Below the pieces are notes generated by a model that did not search any database, was not told the origin of the DNA, and worked only from the letters and a program-made list of their open reading frames with translations. The position numbers and the translations under genes were made by a program. 64,000 nt of DNA, from positions 13,234,001 to 13,298,000 of the forward strand of contig OZ005616.1 in the NCBI GenBank assembly GCA_963930655.1. The letters run 5' to 3'. Source of the stretch: Myrica gale (Eukaryota; Streptophyta; Magnoliopsida; Fagales; Myricaceae). Positions 24,634-37,397 of the stretch are shown here, piece by piece; within the stretch, counting starts at the first letter, position 1, and each line of letters begins with the position of its first letter.

Positions 24634-24705
24634 CATTACAAGAAAGAATACTTTGGGTGACAGTCGTCACACTACAAGAAAAAAATACTTTGGGTGACAA
24701 AAACA
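24634..24705. repeat. Tandemly doubled CACTA terminus
   Basis: Two near-identical 36-base units begin at 24634 and 24670. Each reads CA(T/C)TACAAGAAA..ATACTTTGGGTGACA and each is preceded by TCA. The outer unit shares its CATTACAAG with the right end; the inner has the canonical CACTACAAG. Confidence 0.85.
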
Positions 24706-25644
24706 GGTTGTCACCCGGTTTGTCACCTAAAGACCGTCAGACAATGTTTTAGGTGACGATTTTCGTGTTCAGTCACTCAAAACCGTCCGGACGGATTATA
24801 AACACGTCCGAACGGTTTGGTGTCATACTAAAGAAATTCAAAATCGTTATGCCCAGTACAGTCCATCCGTTCACATGAGCTGTGCGAACATTATCTCTAT
24901 ACGTTTGCACAGCTCATGCGAACGATTAATAAAATGTGACGAAATACATTTTGTCACGCAATAAACGTCCGCACCGTTGTCTATTAACGTCCAAACGATG
25001 ATGTAAAGACGTTCGCACCGTAGTTTCATTATGACGAAAATATTTTTGTCATCTGAAAAGCCGTTCGAACCTTTACGTATACAGTTCGGACTCGTTATAC
25101 GTTGAACACGTTCGAACGTGTCAGTGTATCGTGCAAACTTTTTCTTATTTACATACTGTGTGGACGCGATATACACCGTTCGAACTAGCAGATTTAAAGC
25201 AAAATGTGCGGACAGATAGTTGCGTGCACATGCTAGCAATCATAATATCCGTGCGAACGACATGTAAAACCTGTTTTAACGATTTCTGTATATTTGAATT
25301 AATTTAATTAAAATTTATGAAATAATATAAACATAAAGATATTTACTGCTCATAATATAATAAAATATCTACAAATATGACATCGTTGTTAAAAGTAAAT
25401 AAAATACATAATCGATAAGTACTGACAAAGTAGTACGAATACATAAATCTACCCAAATTTTCGTTTGGGTATCGAACTGATGAATCGCACCGAAGACGTT
25501 TCCCGCCCACTAGCATGACGTCGTCCTGAGTCCAAATAAATCAATATTAGAGAAAAAAATACAATGAATTATGGTACTCAAAATGAATAAAAAATAGAAA
25601 CACAAAAACAAAAATGCAAATTTAATTGAAACGATAAAGTTACT

Positions 25645-28600
25645 TTAGTCCTCGGAGTAATATTCTTCAGAATCAATACAATCTTCATCGAACGATTCCG
25701 AGGAATCCTCTCTTCCTTCTACTTCACGTTGTTGTGGAACACTCTAATCGATTACCGGCACATAAGCCTCGACGTCATTTCTAGTCAACGAGATCATGTC
25801 AAATGAGCTGAAGTTCACAAAAAGCTCAATAGACTGATTCTCCTGGTATGCTTCACGATTTGACGGTTCTTCCATTTTCACTTGCTTCCTCTTCAATAGG
25901 TGGAATATCATACGTGTTTCTAGGGATAATATTTTGACCAATCTTTCAGTTGCCGCCCAACTTCATATCATCAATATAAAACACTTGATTCCCCTGAGAA
26001 GCTAGCAAGAACGGATCATCTTTGTACCACTTTCGGGATGTGTTAATACTAACAAACCGACCACTTTTATCAAGACCTAAATTTTGAGTACTCAACTCAA
26101 ACTAGTCACATTTTAGAAATTAAATTCCCCCGTAAATAACGCAACGCGTAAATATCCGCGACCTGGCCGTAAGAATCAACATCTTCCCCATCATGGTCCC
26201 TCGGAACAACTGCACCACTATTCTGAGTGTTACGAAACTGTTCACGAAAGATCGTGTGAAACCTAACTCCATTCATTACACACCCAAAGTAACAAAGTGT
26301 CCGCTGAGATCGAGCTAGGATTTTTGTTGCACATAGTTTGAATCTAAAATAGTAAACACGTGTTAAATATGAATCTAAAAAAATGATCGATTAAAATTAA
26401 ACATATAATAGGGACAAATTAAATAAATACCTGAGTTTTAAACCATAACAGAAATTCTTCTTCGTGCCTCCTATCAACATTTATTGATCATTTCCTCCTC
26501 ATTTCTTCCAAGTGCTCGCTATAAAGAAATAAGATATTTTATAGTAAATTAAAATATAATGAACTTATAATGTCTATTAAGTGAGCAAATATTCACATAA
26601 GCGCTAGTCTATATGTTGGCTGATTTCTGAACAGTTGTTGAGTATGTACCACAACGCTTTTGTAAATTCATTTCTATTCAAATCTTGACCCCTACCAGCT
26701 AGCAGCAGTCGAACACTTTGAGTAAACACAGTAAAACGACAACTCCGATCATCCATGTCGGCATAATTCCGATATTTTCTATTAAATCTCGTTTCAACCG
26801 TACCAAGATACATTGAGCAAAAAGTTAGACATTCATTTAACACATAATTCTCTGCTATTGAGCCCTCACACCGTGCCCTGTTCTTAATGAAACACTTCAT
26901 CTTCCCCATATACCTCTCCATTGGATACATCCATCGAAATTGAACTGGACCCCTAAGTTTCACCTCCTACGGTAAATGAAGAGCTAAATGAACCATAATA
27001 GTAAAAAATGGAGGGAATATATGTTCCAACTTGCAAAAAATCATTCCAATGTCCTTCTTTAATTGGTCCACAATGTCTAAACGTATTGTTCTTGAGCACA
27101 AGTCTTTGAAGAATAAGTTCAACTCACTCAACGTCGTACATACTTCATTTCCTAACAACCCGTGTATCATTACCGGCAACAGTCGTTGCAACAAAACGTG
27201 TGAGTCGTGACTCTTCATACCCATTATCTTCCCTTCATTTATATTCACGCACCGAGATATGTTAGAGGCGTATCCATTCGGAAACTTGATACCCTTCAGC
27301 CATTCACAACACTTCTTACGTTCAGCCTTCGTTAAAGTAAATAATGCTCGAGGCATCACCTCCTGCTGACCCGAAATTGCAAATGCAACTCCTTTTTAAT
27401 GCCCATTAATGCTAAGTCCCGTCGAGTACTACAATTTTATTTCGTCTTACCATCGACGTTCATCAAAGTTCCCAACACATTGTCACAAATATTCTTCTCG
27501 ATGTGCATGACGTCCAAATTATGTCGAAGTTTCAACTCTGACCAGTACGACAACTCAAAGAATATGCTGCGCTTTGTCCAACTTAACTCATTGTCAGCCC
27601 GTTTTCTCTTCTTCTGAGTCTTCCCAAATGAACATAACAGTACCGATTTAAGTTGTTGAAGTATCTCCTCTCTAGTGATTCTTCAGGCGGTACTCAAAAC
27701 TCTTTTTTCCCGTCAAATATGTCAACATCATGCCTCCACCCATGCGTCGCGGAAAAATACCGGTGATGTCCCAAAAAATAATGTTTGCCTCAATGTTTCA
27801 ACCAAAATGACGTTGTGTTCGCATTGCAATTAGGACATGCTAACCGTCCTTTCGTACTCTAACTCGAGAGATTACTATAAGCCGGGAAGTCATTTATTGT
27901 CCAAAGCAAAGCAGCATGTAACTTGTATTAACTTGATACGGCTGCGTCGTACGTTTGCACTTCATTTTCCAACAAGTCCTTCAACTCATCTAACAATAGC
28001 TGCAAGTAGACGTCGATATCATTCCCGAGACTTTTTGGACCAGGAATAAGCAATGACAACATGAAACTTGAATTCTTCATACATTTCCATGGCGGCAAAT
28101 TGTATGGAATTAATACAACTGGCCATATACTATACGATAAGCTCATGTTGTCAAAAGGATTGAACCCATCAGATGCCAAACCCAATCGGACGTTCTGAAA
28201 TTCCCGACCAAACTATTCATACTTCTTATCGAGGTCCTTCCATACCTCAGAGTCTGCAAGATGCCTCATCACCCCATCTTCAACCACACGCTTCTTTTGG
28301 TGCCACCGCATTTCCGTTGTCGTCTGCCTTGACAAAAACAATCTCTGCAACCTTGGTTTCAAGGGAAAATATTGCAGCACTTTTTGAAGAACCTTCGATT
28401 TGTTATTTTGACTGTACTTCCACCTCGATTCCCCACACACCGACACTCTTGTAACTCACTGTGCTCCTTCCAAAATAGTACACAGTCCTTTAAGCACGCA
28501 TGTATGTTATCGTAGCTAAATCCTAAATTATTTCTTAACTTTTTCGCCTCATAATAAGATTTAGGGAGTGTCTCCCCCTCTGGCAAAGCATCTTTTATCT

Positions 28601-29159
28601 AGCCCAATACATCTTCAAACGCCTTTACAGTCAAATTATTCTCCGACTTCACATGAAGTATCCTAACAACAAAAGACAACTTGGAGTACTTCTTACACCC
28701 AGGATACAACTCTAGCTCAGCATCCGCCCATAACTTGGTATACGCAGAAAATCCATCTCCAGACACAGACTGGACTGTTTCAAGACCCGGTATATTCTCA
28801 TCAACCCCTGCTCCCGCCTCAAAATCTTCTAACATGTCTCTTATATCATCATTTATGTTTCCCTCAGAGTCCTCGCTGCCCGGTTCAGGTTCTAAATTCA
28901 CCACCCGGTTAAGAACTTTTGAAATTGACTCTCCGTGAAATACCCAATGAGTGTAACTCTGGTCAAACCCAATTATGAATAAATGATCCTTCATCTCGTC
29001 CAAACATTGGAACAACACATTCTTACATCTCTTACATTGACATCTTATCAGACCCCGACTATCTGCATAACTACGGGCAACACTCATAAAATCACGAACA
29101 CCATAATTATACTTCGCACTTTTTAGTCTATCAGCCTCATAAATCTAACTCTTATCCAT
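25645..29159 (-). pseudogene. CACTA transposase (TNP2/TNPD family), broken
   Basis: Read on the minus strand. The N-terminus MDKS is followed by an in-frame TAG where relatives have Trp, then the Transpos_assoc zinc region (SRGLIRCQCKRCKN, HWVFHGE; 28599-29159). Transposase_21 pieces follow at 28586-27928 (FSYDNIHACLKDCVLFWKE; LASDGFNPF and WPVVLIPYNLPPW). The DUF4218 region is at 27359-26604 (MPRALFTLTKAERKKCCEWL, SHDSHVLLQRLLPV, GPVQFRWMYPMERYM), and a DUF4216-like end at about 26060-25930 (WYKDDPFLLASQGNQVFYIDD) also has a stop just after. The acidic tail EDSSESFDEDCIDSEEYYSED ends at TAA (25645-25647). Introns and several frame breaks separate the pieces. The intact enzyme would cut the element's ends in the nucleus; this copy should make none. 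Confidence 0.85.
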
Positions 29160-29599
29160 ATTGATCATTCAAAGACAAAAATACAAACAATAATGCAAAC
29201 AATGATGACATTCATACACAAATCTAATTTCTTCAGGTAATAGGTCCTATCCCATTCAAGTTTACAATATCACGTACTGCACGTAATTTACCCGACCATT
29301 GTGATCGATGCTTTAGAAATTTCGACAGCATTTCCCCTCAGTCCCCAGATACACACCTACAACATTGAGCCTAAACACCCACCATTTAAGGCAAATGTGT
29401 AATCTCAATGTTGAATGTGTATCCGAAGGACAAAAGGAGATTTGCATCGAAATTTCTAAACACATCTGTCACAATAGCAGATACAATTAGGCACATTACA
29501 CATATTGTAAACTCAAATTGTCCATAACGTGGACAATTCAAGAATTATATCCAGTTCGTTATCCGAACTTCGTGTAATTCTTAAACAGGGTCCAAGGCT

Positions 29600-32500
29600 A
29601 CTAAATGAATGCATGGCATAACAACAACTACCGTTCGGACGTAACATAATGGTCCAAACCATACACATAGACGTTCGGACGCGTTTTGCAAAGTGTCCGA
29701 ACCAACAAATAGAGTCCGGACGGTAAACACACCATCCAGAATGCGATTGTCGAACAAGACAGTTCTTTGACGCACAAACTCAATTTCCAGTCCAAAACCT
29801 TGTCAAAATCAACCTAAATCACAAATACTTCAATATAAACACATCATAACCAACCCCAAATTTTAGAACCTAAAATTTCGAAAAACACATGCTTTCATAT
29901 ATTAAAATACAAGTTTTTCATCCTAAAATAATTCAATTTAAAAACCACTAACCTCAAATGCAATCAAACTTCAAATTCGAAAAGATATGCTCTTTTCAAA
30001 CCCTCTTCAATGAGATTGAACGCCCAAAATCAGCTCTCCGCTTCTCCTCGTGCTCAAGTTTACTTTTTTTCCCGTTGTTCCTCCACTGTCTGCGAATCTG
30101 TAAATTTCATACGCTTGAATAGCTTTCGGACACATCAAAGGAAGTTCGGACGCATACGTGTATTAGTTTTTGAGGGAATTCATTCCGCCAAAATTTTCAT
30201 ATACGTCTGCATGATGCTTTACACGTCCAAACTCCCTCTTACAGTTCAACACACTGTTTTAGTAATTCTCAAACGACAACGTATGCTCATTAACATAAAC
30301 GTTCGGACCGTCATATACCGTCCGAACCGTACCTTTCAACACACGAGACTGTCTAGGATTTTCAAGACGATAGCGTCTGATAATAAACATCACGTCCGCA
30401 TGCGTCCGGACGGTATTTTGCATTTCAAGAGTCTCGAATGTATAAAAATGTGTTTCGTACGGTTTGTATTATATAATACCACACTGTTCGATTTTACATT
30501 AAACAGTCCGGCGGATAAATTAAAGTCCGAACGTTTTTGGATGATTTTGATTTTTTTTCCATTTTTTAATTAACTTTATTAGCAAATTTTGAATAGCCAA
30601 AGTTAGTTAATAATGTAAATAATCTTAAGTGGATTAAGTTTTAATATCAATATTTTTTTGAATGAGTGTACCGAAATTATAAACGTAATATTAATTAAGA
30701 TATTGTATTAAGTTCTAATAAATACAAATCACATAACCGAAATGGCTAAACATAATATGAACAAAAACATCAAATAAAATCTATACTTGTCCACAAAACA
30801 TAATATAAAAGTAAACGTCCTCAAAACATAATAATAAAATAAACGTGATTATATAAAAGTTAAAAAATGTAGACTACAAATCATCATCATCATCAATGAG
30901 TTTTAGGACGTGACGGACATGACGAAGGTGCTCCTCTATCAGCACGACCCACTCAGTCAGGGGAAAGAGCTCTGCACCGATTGCCATGCCCCTCAAACTC
31001 GCTTTAAGTGCAGAGACCTCCTTCTTCCACCCAACGTCCATGTTGGCGACCTTCTGCTCCAAAGTCGTCAGACGACAACTGGTATCACTGACCATGCAAT
31101 GGGTGGACTGCAAGATCGACTGCATCCGCTGAGACAGCTCCTTCATCATATCATCCATCTAACTCAGTCGTTGTGGCCCAAGTCCCTGGGTCGAGCTCTG
31201 CCCAGGATCCTCCCCCTCCATTGCCTCCGCAGGCTGCTCCTGTCGTCTTCCTCTAGCAACCCGAGCGGCTTGCAACTCTCGACGTGTCTGGGCCATCGAT
31301 TTGGAGAGTGTGGTCTTGTTGATCGACCCAAGTGGAAGCACCCTCGGCTCGTCACCACCCTCGGGTACCACCATGGAGTGTAGGAACTGGGTCAGAAGAA
31401 TCTCATGCGGCAATGAGATCGTAGCATCAGTCTTCAAGTCCTCTGCACGAATGGACTGGTAGATGTATGATGCTATATTAACAGGTAGCCCTCGTACAAC
31501 TACCAGGTACAAGATCTCAGCCCGGCTATAAGACAGATCTGTGGTGTCCTTCTTCAGGTCGATGGAAGAGCATAGGATCAGATGCATGATCCCCAAAAAG
31601 GAAGCAGCTGCCCGTGTACCATATAGGCTTCATCCAAAATCGTTATATCATCGCCTAGCATGGTTCAGAATACCTCGACCTTAGTAGGTCGGCCCTTCTC
31701 TTTCATTGACAGGTTTGGGGATGCTGCCAAATCTCTCTCATACCACAAGAAATTCGTCAGCTCGTCGGGCAAGAATATGATTGGAACGTTACGGACAATG
31801 ACCTCCATACTAGGCTCCTCGAGGTCCCTCGCCCGTAATATAGAGGAATAAAACTCCCGCACCATATTTTTGATGCATAGCCGGTCCTGTGAATCAATGG
31901 AAGCTAACCTAACCCCTCCAACACCTCCGGAAGCGTCCGACAGTCAAACGTAAGATCTTTAAAGTCGGCCAATTTGATGTCCCGCTCGACAACAATCGAG
32001 CGCGACATAATGATCGTTGTATGCTGCTCCACTGTCAAAGCTCAAGTGGAAGATTACTCATCATCAACCTGGCCACTGGTACGTGAACGCTTGCTCATTT
32101 TTTTTGAGAATCTGCACAAAAAAGCGTTGGCACGATTAGACAAACGTTCGAATTAAAACGAAACCGTCCGAACACGAATATTTATGTCCGGACGTATACT
32201 ATAAGTGTCATGACATTATCAAAACGTCAACGTATCCGTTTTTAAACTATTTAAATTTAACATTAAACTTCATTAAATTTAACACGATCAAAACGACAAC
32301 ATATACCATCAAAAGACAAAGACAAGAGTCCGAACGGCCAAATACAATGTCCGGACGACTAAATAATGAGTCTGACCGAGTTAACTCAGCCATGACAGCG
32401 TCCCTCCACCTCCCCACTTGCCCAAAAATTCCACCAAAACACAAACTAACACACTTAAAACGAACCTAACACAATCAATTTCTACATAAAAATCAATCAA

Positions 32501-33500
32501 AAAAATAATGTACTACAAAAAATAGAATTGAAATTCTATACATAAAATTATAAAAGAAAGAAATTTTTATCATTAAAATCTTATTAAAAATAGGCAAAAC
32601 ATACCTGGATGTGATTAGATCCACGAACGAGTGATATTACGTCGAGATTTGTGAAGAAAAAACTTGAGTTTTGAGAGATTTTTTAGGGAAAACGTTCGGT
32701 GTTCTTGAAAATGACGAATTGTTCATCTTTTCAAATTACGTCGCTAGCGTCCAAACTCAGTGTAGGCTGTCCAGACTCTACTTTGCACACGTGCCTCAAT
32801 CATCGTACTCCGTATTAAATGCCAAAATTTAAACCGTTTAAAACCGTTAGACACAATAAATTCGTTCGACCGTTTTATCAAGGCGTTCGAACGTATTAAT
32901 ATTAGCGTTCGGACGCTTCTCAGCGGTTATACTGAGACGTGGCACTATCAAATTTAACGTCATTAAATATGCCCGATTCAAAAAGGTTCTACAACTTATA
33001 AGGTCCGGACGCTATTTCTGTATCGATATCACGTATCTGAAGTTTTGCAACTTGAAACCACACGATTCGCGGAAGAAGTATTTATAACTGTGCGAACTTT
33101 TTTTTTACCGTCCGGACTGTGGTATTTTTGCCGTTGGAACATGGTTTACAACGTGTGGAGGGAATAGAGTGTTCATGATGATTTTTAATTTGTCACTCTA
33201 GCCTAACGATTATTATTCGTTAGGTAATGTCCGTTGGGACTGTGTATAAAAGGAGTCCGGACGGTATTGTAAAAATTGTGACGATTCTAATCGTCACTCA
33301 GTTACGACGATGTGAAATTTGTCACCCTGCAGAGAGTCCAAACGGGTTTCTTGAGTGGCTGGACGTTATTTTGTTTTTATGAAGATTTTTATCTTCACTC
33401 ATTCGCGACGCGTGTATATCGTCACACCAGAAATACGTCCGAACGTCGTTGTGACCGGTCTGGATGGTTTTGGCTTTCCTGGATGGTTTTGGGTGACGAA
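29600..33500. repeat. CACTA subterminal repeat region (right side)
   Basis: Many 9-12-base motifs of the form (C/G)GT(C/T)CG(G/A)ACG, in both orientations, for example GTCCGGACGG near 29713 and CGTTCGGAC near 29632, 30300 and 32905. The same motifs crowd 24780-25250. These are the usual binding sites near CACTA ends. The 187-codon frame at 30010-30573 is built on this sequence and is not taken as a gene. Confidence 0.7.
30874..32098 (-). pseudogene. Second CACTA gene: plant-transposon protein with coiled coil, broken
   Basis: Upstream of the transposase on the same strand. It begins MSKRSRTSGQVDDE and then meets stops. Later parts match the 'putative plant transposon protein' domain: MVREFYSSILRARD, VIVRNVPIIFLPDEL (31865-31665) and YLVVVRGLPVNIASYIYQSI, LPHEILLTQFL (31596-31400). 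After a TAG at the 31159 boundary, 30874-31158 encodes a coiled coil (KELSQRMQSILQ, TLEQKVANMDVGWKKEV) with an Asp-rich end. The role within the element is not known to me; a DNA-binding partner of the transposase is an inference. Confidence 0.7.
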
Positions 33501-33639
33501 ATTAATATTTTGTCACGGAAAGTTCACTTTAGGTGACAAAATTTTGGGTGTCATTTCTTGTAATGTCACAGGGTTTCTCTAAGGTCTTGATGGCCAACCA
33601 CATGACTAACGTATAGTTAGCCTTTTAATTAAAACCCTA

Positions 33640-33825
33640 ATTGTGATAGTGCGAAGATCGTTAGGGATCTCAGATCTAGGCCGTAAGATCGTTAGGCCGT
33701 AAGATCACATGAAAAACTCTTTTCTAGGGATCTCAGATCTAGGCCGTGTGATAGTGCGTGAGATCATTAGGGATCTCAGATTTAGGCCGTAAGATCACAT
33801 GAAAAACTCTTTTCTATTATTTTCC
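33640..33825. repeat. Local repeat of TAGGGATCTCAGAT units
   Basis: GATCGTTAGGGATCTCAGATCTAGGCC-like text recurs three times, and TAAGATCACATGAAAAACTC recurs twice (about 33700 and 33795). This looks like a roughly 100-bp imperfect tandem duplication inside the solo LTR. Confidence 0.8.
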
Positions 33826-34796
33826 TTTTATTCTTTTATTCTGACTCTCAGACTTCTACTAATTACAATCATGTCCATTAACATAACACAATTCACCCCT
33901 GAACATTTGAGATTGATTTGTGAAATCCCGTCTGATAATAATTATTTGTTTATTTATCATTCTATCATGCTATATTCCACATGAGCCAATAGACTAGAAT
34001 CATATCACTGATTAAGTCCCTAGCTCATATAATTCTTAATTCACAATCTATAATCCGTTGAACTCTCGAATTGTTTCCAAAACAATTTCACAAATAAATA
34101 TATATTATATATATTAATTTCAAAAACCATTTTCACAAAATTCCATTAGCCAATTATTTCTTTTCGAGTCCAACCCTATACAGATATATCGAATATACTG
34201 CCTCATCAAGAGACTGATGGATTTCTTATTGAACATTTATACAAACTAATTTATTATGTACAAGACTCAACTTTATCTGAACTATTTGACCTAGAAAGAT
34301 CATCACCAAATGACTCGATCAAAACACAAGCACACAATAAATATATCTGTATAAACCTCTTAGGTCTAAGGATACAATAAACTAATTGTGATGAATACCT
34401 TTTCAACATCAGTGATCACTTCCAGAAGGTATCCATATTTGATCTTGTTTGATGCATGTATGCATACAGTGTACCCACTTGTTTGCTTAAGGTTACGACC
34501 TCAATGACGAAATCCATCATCTTATTTGATAGAGGCACAACGAGTATAGGCCTATTATTTATAAACATGTACCTTGGTCTAGAATAAGTGTCAAGTGAAC
34601 AACGAACCGAAGAGTCATACTCCCCTCCTTTGATTCATTAATTATTGGCATGACTTTTCTACAATGTCACTCAACAATATCCGTGTAATATCTTATGTCA
34701 CAACATAATTCACAATAAATAAATATATATAAACATGTGACATCTAAATAAATAAATATCTAGATAACTGATTTTGAGGGAATATTTCTTACAGTG

Positions 34797-34874
34797 TCCA
34801 TGTAATCTGTTAGTGACATGATATATTTATTACCATCCATGTAATCTGTTAGTGACATGATATATTTATTACCA
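34797..34874. repeat. 39-bp tandem duplication
   Basis: Two adjacent identical copies of a 39-base unit beginning TCCATGTAATCTGTTAGTGA. It starts within the GTGTC target copy at the end of the solo LTR, so it arose after that insertion or at its edge. Confidence 0.9.
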
Positions 34875-35196
34875 TTTAACCTATTATTGAAAAAAAAAAC
34901 GTGCGGTTCATTCCTTTGCTCTTTAACATAGGCTTTAGAGTAAAAATGTGTGAAAATAGTGTTGGATATTCTTTCCTTTCTTATTTGCGTGTTAAATTAA
35001 TTCTACTTGTGTATGCTCCTAACCGCAATATTTCAAAGTAGTTTTTGACTAATAAAGGAGGCCGTGGTAATTAGCCTACTTTTGTGATTCTTTGGGTATA
35101 ATAATTATTCTAGGGGTTTCGAGATTTTTATGACTGTTTCCACTCTCTCACACGTAATCTAATATATAGTTTAAGGAAAAGTATTATAGTACGCAA

Positions 35197-35500
35197 TATA
35201 TTTATAATAGAGCAAAATCAACCCTTCGATTTGACCGTTAAATTAAAAAAAAACTAATATATAAAAAAGTTAAAAGATTAAATATTAAATATTATTTCTT
35301 TTTATCTATAAATTTTAGTTATTTTATTTTATTTTAATTTTATTTTGAAGAGACATTTAGATCAGTCCAAATCATTCTTTGTGCCGTTTAACAGTTAAAT
35401 AAAACGGTGGTGACAATTATTATTTTTTTATAACTTGAGGGGCATAATCCGACAAATTGGAACTTGAAGCTAAGCACTTTGATTTTACTCTATAAATATA
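35197..35500. mobile_element. MITE-like inverted-repeat element 1
   Basis: The left end TATATTTATAATAGAGCAAA is mirrored by the right end (complement TATATTTATAGAGTAAAATC), about 300 bp apart. Internal text (GACCGTTAAAT, TTTAACAGTTAAAT, AATTGGAACTTGA) resembles the better-preserved element at 35741. No target duplication was resolved. The family is unclear. Confidence 0.6.
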
Positions 35501-35740
35501 GTCCCTATATGATTTTTCCCCCCCTAAGTTTATAATGCTAGCGCATCTAAAAATATGTCACTTACTATACCTTTTGAGATGTCTTTTAAGGAATCTTCAC
35601 GTGTAATACTTTACCACGCATGACATGTGATGAGACTAATCAATCTTAGGCTTAATAGTTCTATCTTACAAAATATGCAACTTTTAAATTTATTTTTTAA
35701 GAAAAAATATATTTGAACATCATAGTACACATTATATCTA

Positions 35741-36165
35741 TGAGTAAAAATTCAATCAGCCCCCTTCAAGTTCTAATTTATTTAATTACGTCCCATAAGT
35801 TGTAAAGAATCATCAATTATCACCCTCCATTCGATTTAGCCGTTAAACCACTCGAAAAATGATTGAAATGTTCCTCCAAGAAAAAAATTCTTAAAACATT
35901 TAAAATTTTAATTAAAGAATAAAAATAATAAAAAGTGATATTTTTTAAATAAAAATATAGAAATTCTATTCAATTTCAATTTCATATTTATATTTATATT
36001 TTTTCTAATTTTATCTTGGAAGGATATTTCAGTCAATCTATATCACTTTCTGTCTAATTTAATGGCAAAATCGAATGGAGGGCGATGATAGGTGATTTTT
36101 TACAACTTATGGGATGTTATCAAACAAATTGGAACTTGAGGGAAATTGATTGATTTTTTCCCACA
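35741..36165. mobile_element. MITE-like inverted-repeat element 2
   Basis: About 100-base terminal inverted repeats. The left contains CTTCAAGTTCTAATTT, GTCCCATAAGTTGTAAA and CACCCTCCATTCGATTT. The right contains their complements AAATTGGAACTTGAGG, TTTTTTACAACTTATGGGAT and AAATCGAATGGAGGGCG. The two arms surround an AT-rich centre. The superfamily was not fixed because no clear target duplication was found. Confidence 0.75.
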
Positions 36166-37080
36166 CATATGAAACCTAGTGTGATATTTCCCAAAAAATA
36201 TATATATACACGCATATAAAGAGGAGACATTGCTAGCTCCACTCCTCAATTAGGTTTTTTTTTGGGCTAAATTTTAATTCATATGCAAGTAAAGAAAATT
36301 CTCTTGTTAAGGAAGCAATTTGTACACAAAAAACCGAAAGGAAAAAGAAAAAGAATACCAGCTATTGAACTGTTTTTTTTTTACCTAAGCACATAATATA
36401 ACCTATTGATCAACTTGATCGGTGCTTTTTGATGGTGTCTCTGTTTAGTATTAATTTTGTTCCTGTACACTTTGTACCCTTCGCAATTAATTTGGGTAAA
36501 AAGTGATATTTTATAAAATGATGATTTTAGTCTTATATTTTTTAGGCATTATATTTTTTGTGATTGCAGTAAAGACATCATTTCATTGACAAAATATAAG
36601 TTTTCACCTAAATTAGCAATAGAGAGTGCAAACGATTAGTAGTTGAAGTGTGAAAGATATAAAACCAAATCGATAGTTTACTGTCTAAAGTATTATATCC
36701 TCAATAAGTGATGGGCGAAAAATATTTTACTTTTCCCAAACGACATTGTCAAATTTGTTGCATTTATTTAGAAACGCACGATAAAGACTAGGGGTGCTTG
36801 TCGTTAAGTAAAAGGGCAAAAAAAATTGAACTTTTCTTTTATACTCAAAGAGAATCTCATGGATAGACGTGGAATAGTTATACCTTCCACACATTTCTCT
36901 CCCAGAGGATTTTTTTCTTGCATAAATCAATAGTATTATATTTTAGTGGTCGCCTCTTACTTATAAATTTTGAAATACTTGCGGTGTTGTTAGTTGGGTT
37001 CAATCATTTGAGTTACTTACCCGATATTAGTTGAAGTATATATAAAATAATTACAGGTGGTGTTATGCGCCAGCACACTA

Positions 37081-37084
<4 letters not shown>

Positions 37085-37113
<29 letters not shown>
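37085..37113. repeat. (AT)n microsatellite
   Basis: About 14 AT units. Confidence 0.9.
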
Positions 37114-37116
<3 letters not shown>

Positions 37117-37397
37117 GATTGGGCTGGGTGTACAAACTTTTTATCCTTACCCAAAATAAATCTTAAGTGCTTCTACATGTTTGTTCATTTATTGCATTTA
37201 AATGGAATTAGGTGGATGTAATCGCTGTTAGAGTTTTCTTGTAGGATCGTCTATAATTATCTGATTTAGAATGAGAGAATATAACATGATTAATTATATC
37301 ACCCATAGTTTTGACACGATTAATTAAAAACACAACGACGGAGTATATGTAGATGGCCAAAGGTCGATCGCCGACAATTTACCTTGAAACTTCCCCG

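Larger units (their letters stand above)
24634..33565 (-). mobile_element. CACTA (En/Spm) DNA transposon, about 8.9 kb
   Basis: The left end CATTACAAGAAAGAATACTT (24634) mirrors the right end TTTCTTGTAATG (33565), and both are flanked by TCA (24631-24633; 33566-33568), the 3-bp duplication usual for CACTA elements. A second left end, CACTACAAGAAAAAAATAC, begins 36 bases further in at 24670, also after TCA. Subterminal regions (24720-25260 and about 29600-33500) are crowded with short motifs such as GTCCGGACG, CGTTCGAACG and CGTCCGAACG in both directions, the probable transposase-binding repeats. Two minus-strand genes lie inside: a TNP2-type transposase and a second gene. Both are damaged, so the copy looks non-autonomous now. 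Confidence 0.92.
24450..34793 (-). mobile_element. Solo LTR (about 1.4 kb), split by a CACTA element
   Basis: Flanks 24450-24633 and 33569-34793 together form a TG...CA unit. On the minus strand it starts TGTAAGAAATATTCCC and ends CAAACTTTCA. Both outer sides carry the same 5 bases, GTGTC (24445-24449 and 34794-34798), the target duplication expected for an LTR element. No primer-binding site, polypurine tract or internal region is present, so it is a solo LTR left by recombination. Family not assigned. The CACTA element entered it afterwards, duplicating TCA. Near 33640-33825 the LTR contains short internal repeats. Confidence 0.7.

Noticed and set aside
30010-30573. 187-codon open frame on the plus strand
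   Set aside because: It lies wholly in the CACTA subterminal region, is built on its short repeated motifs, and shows no domain or gene-like composition.
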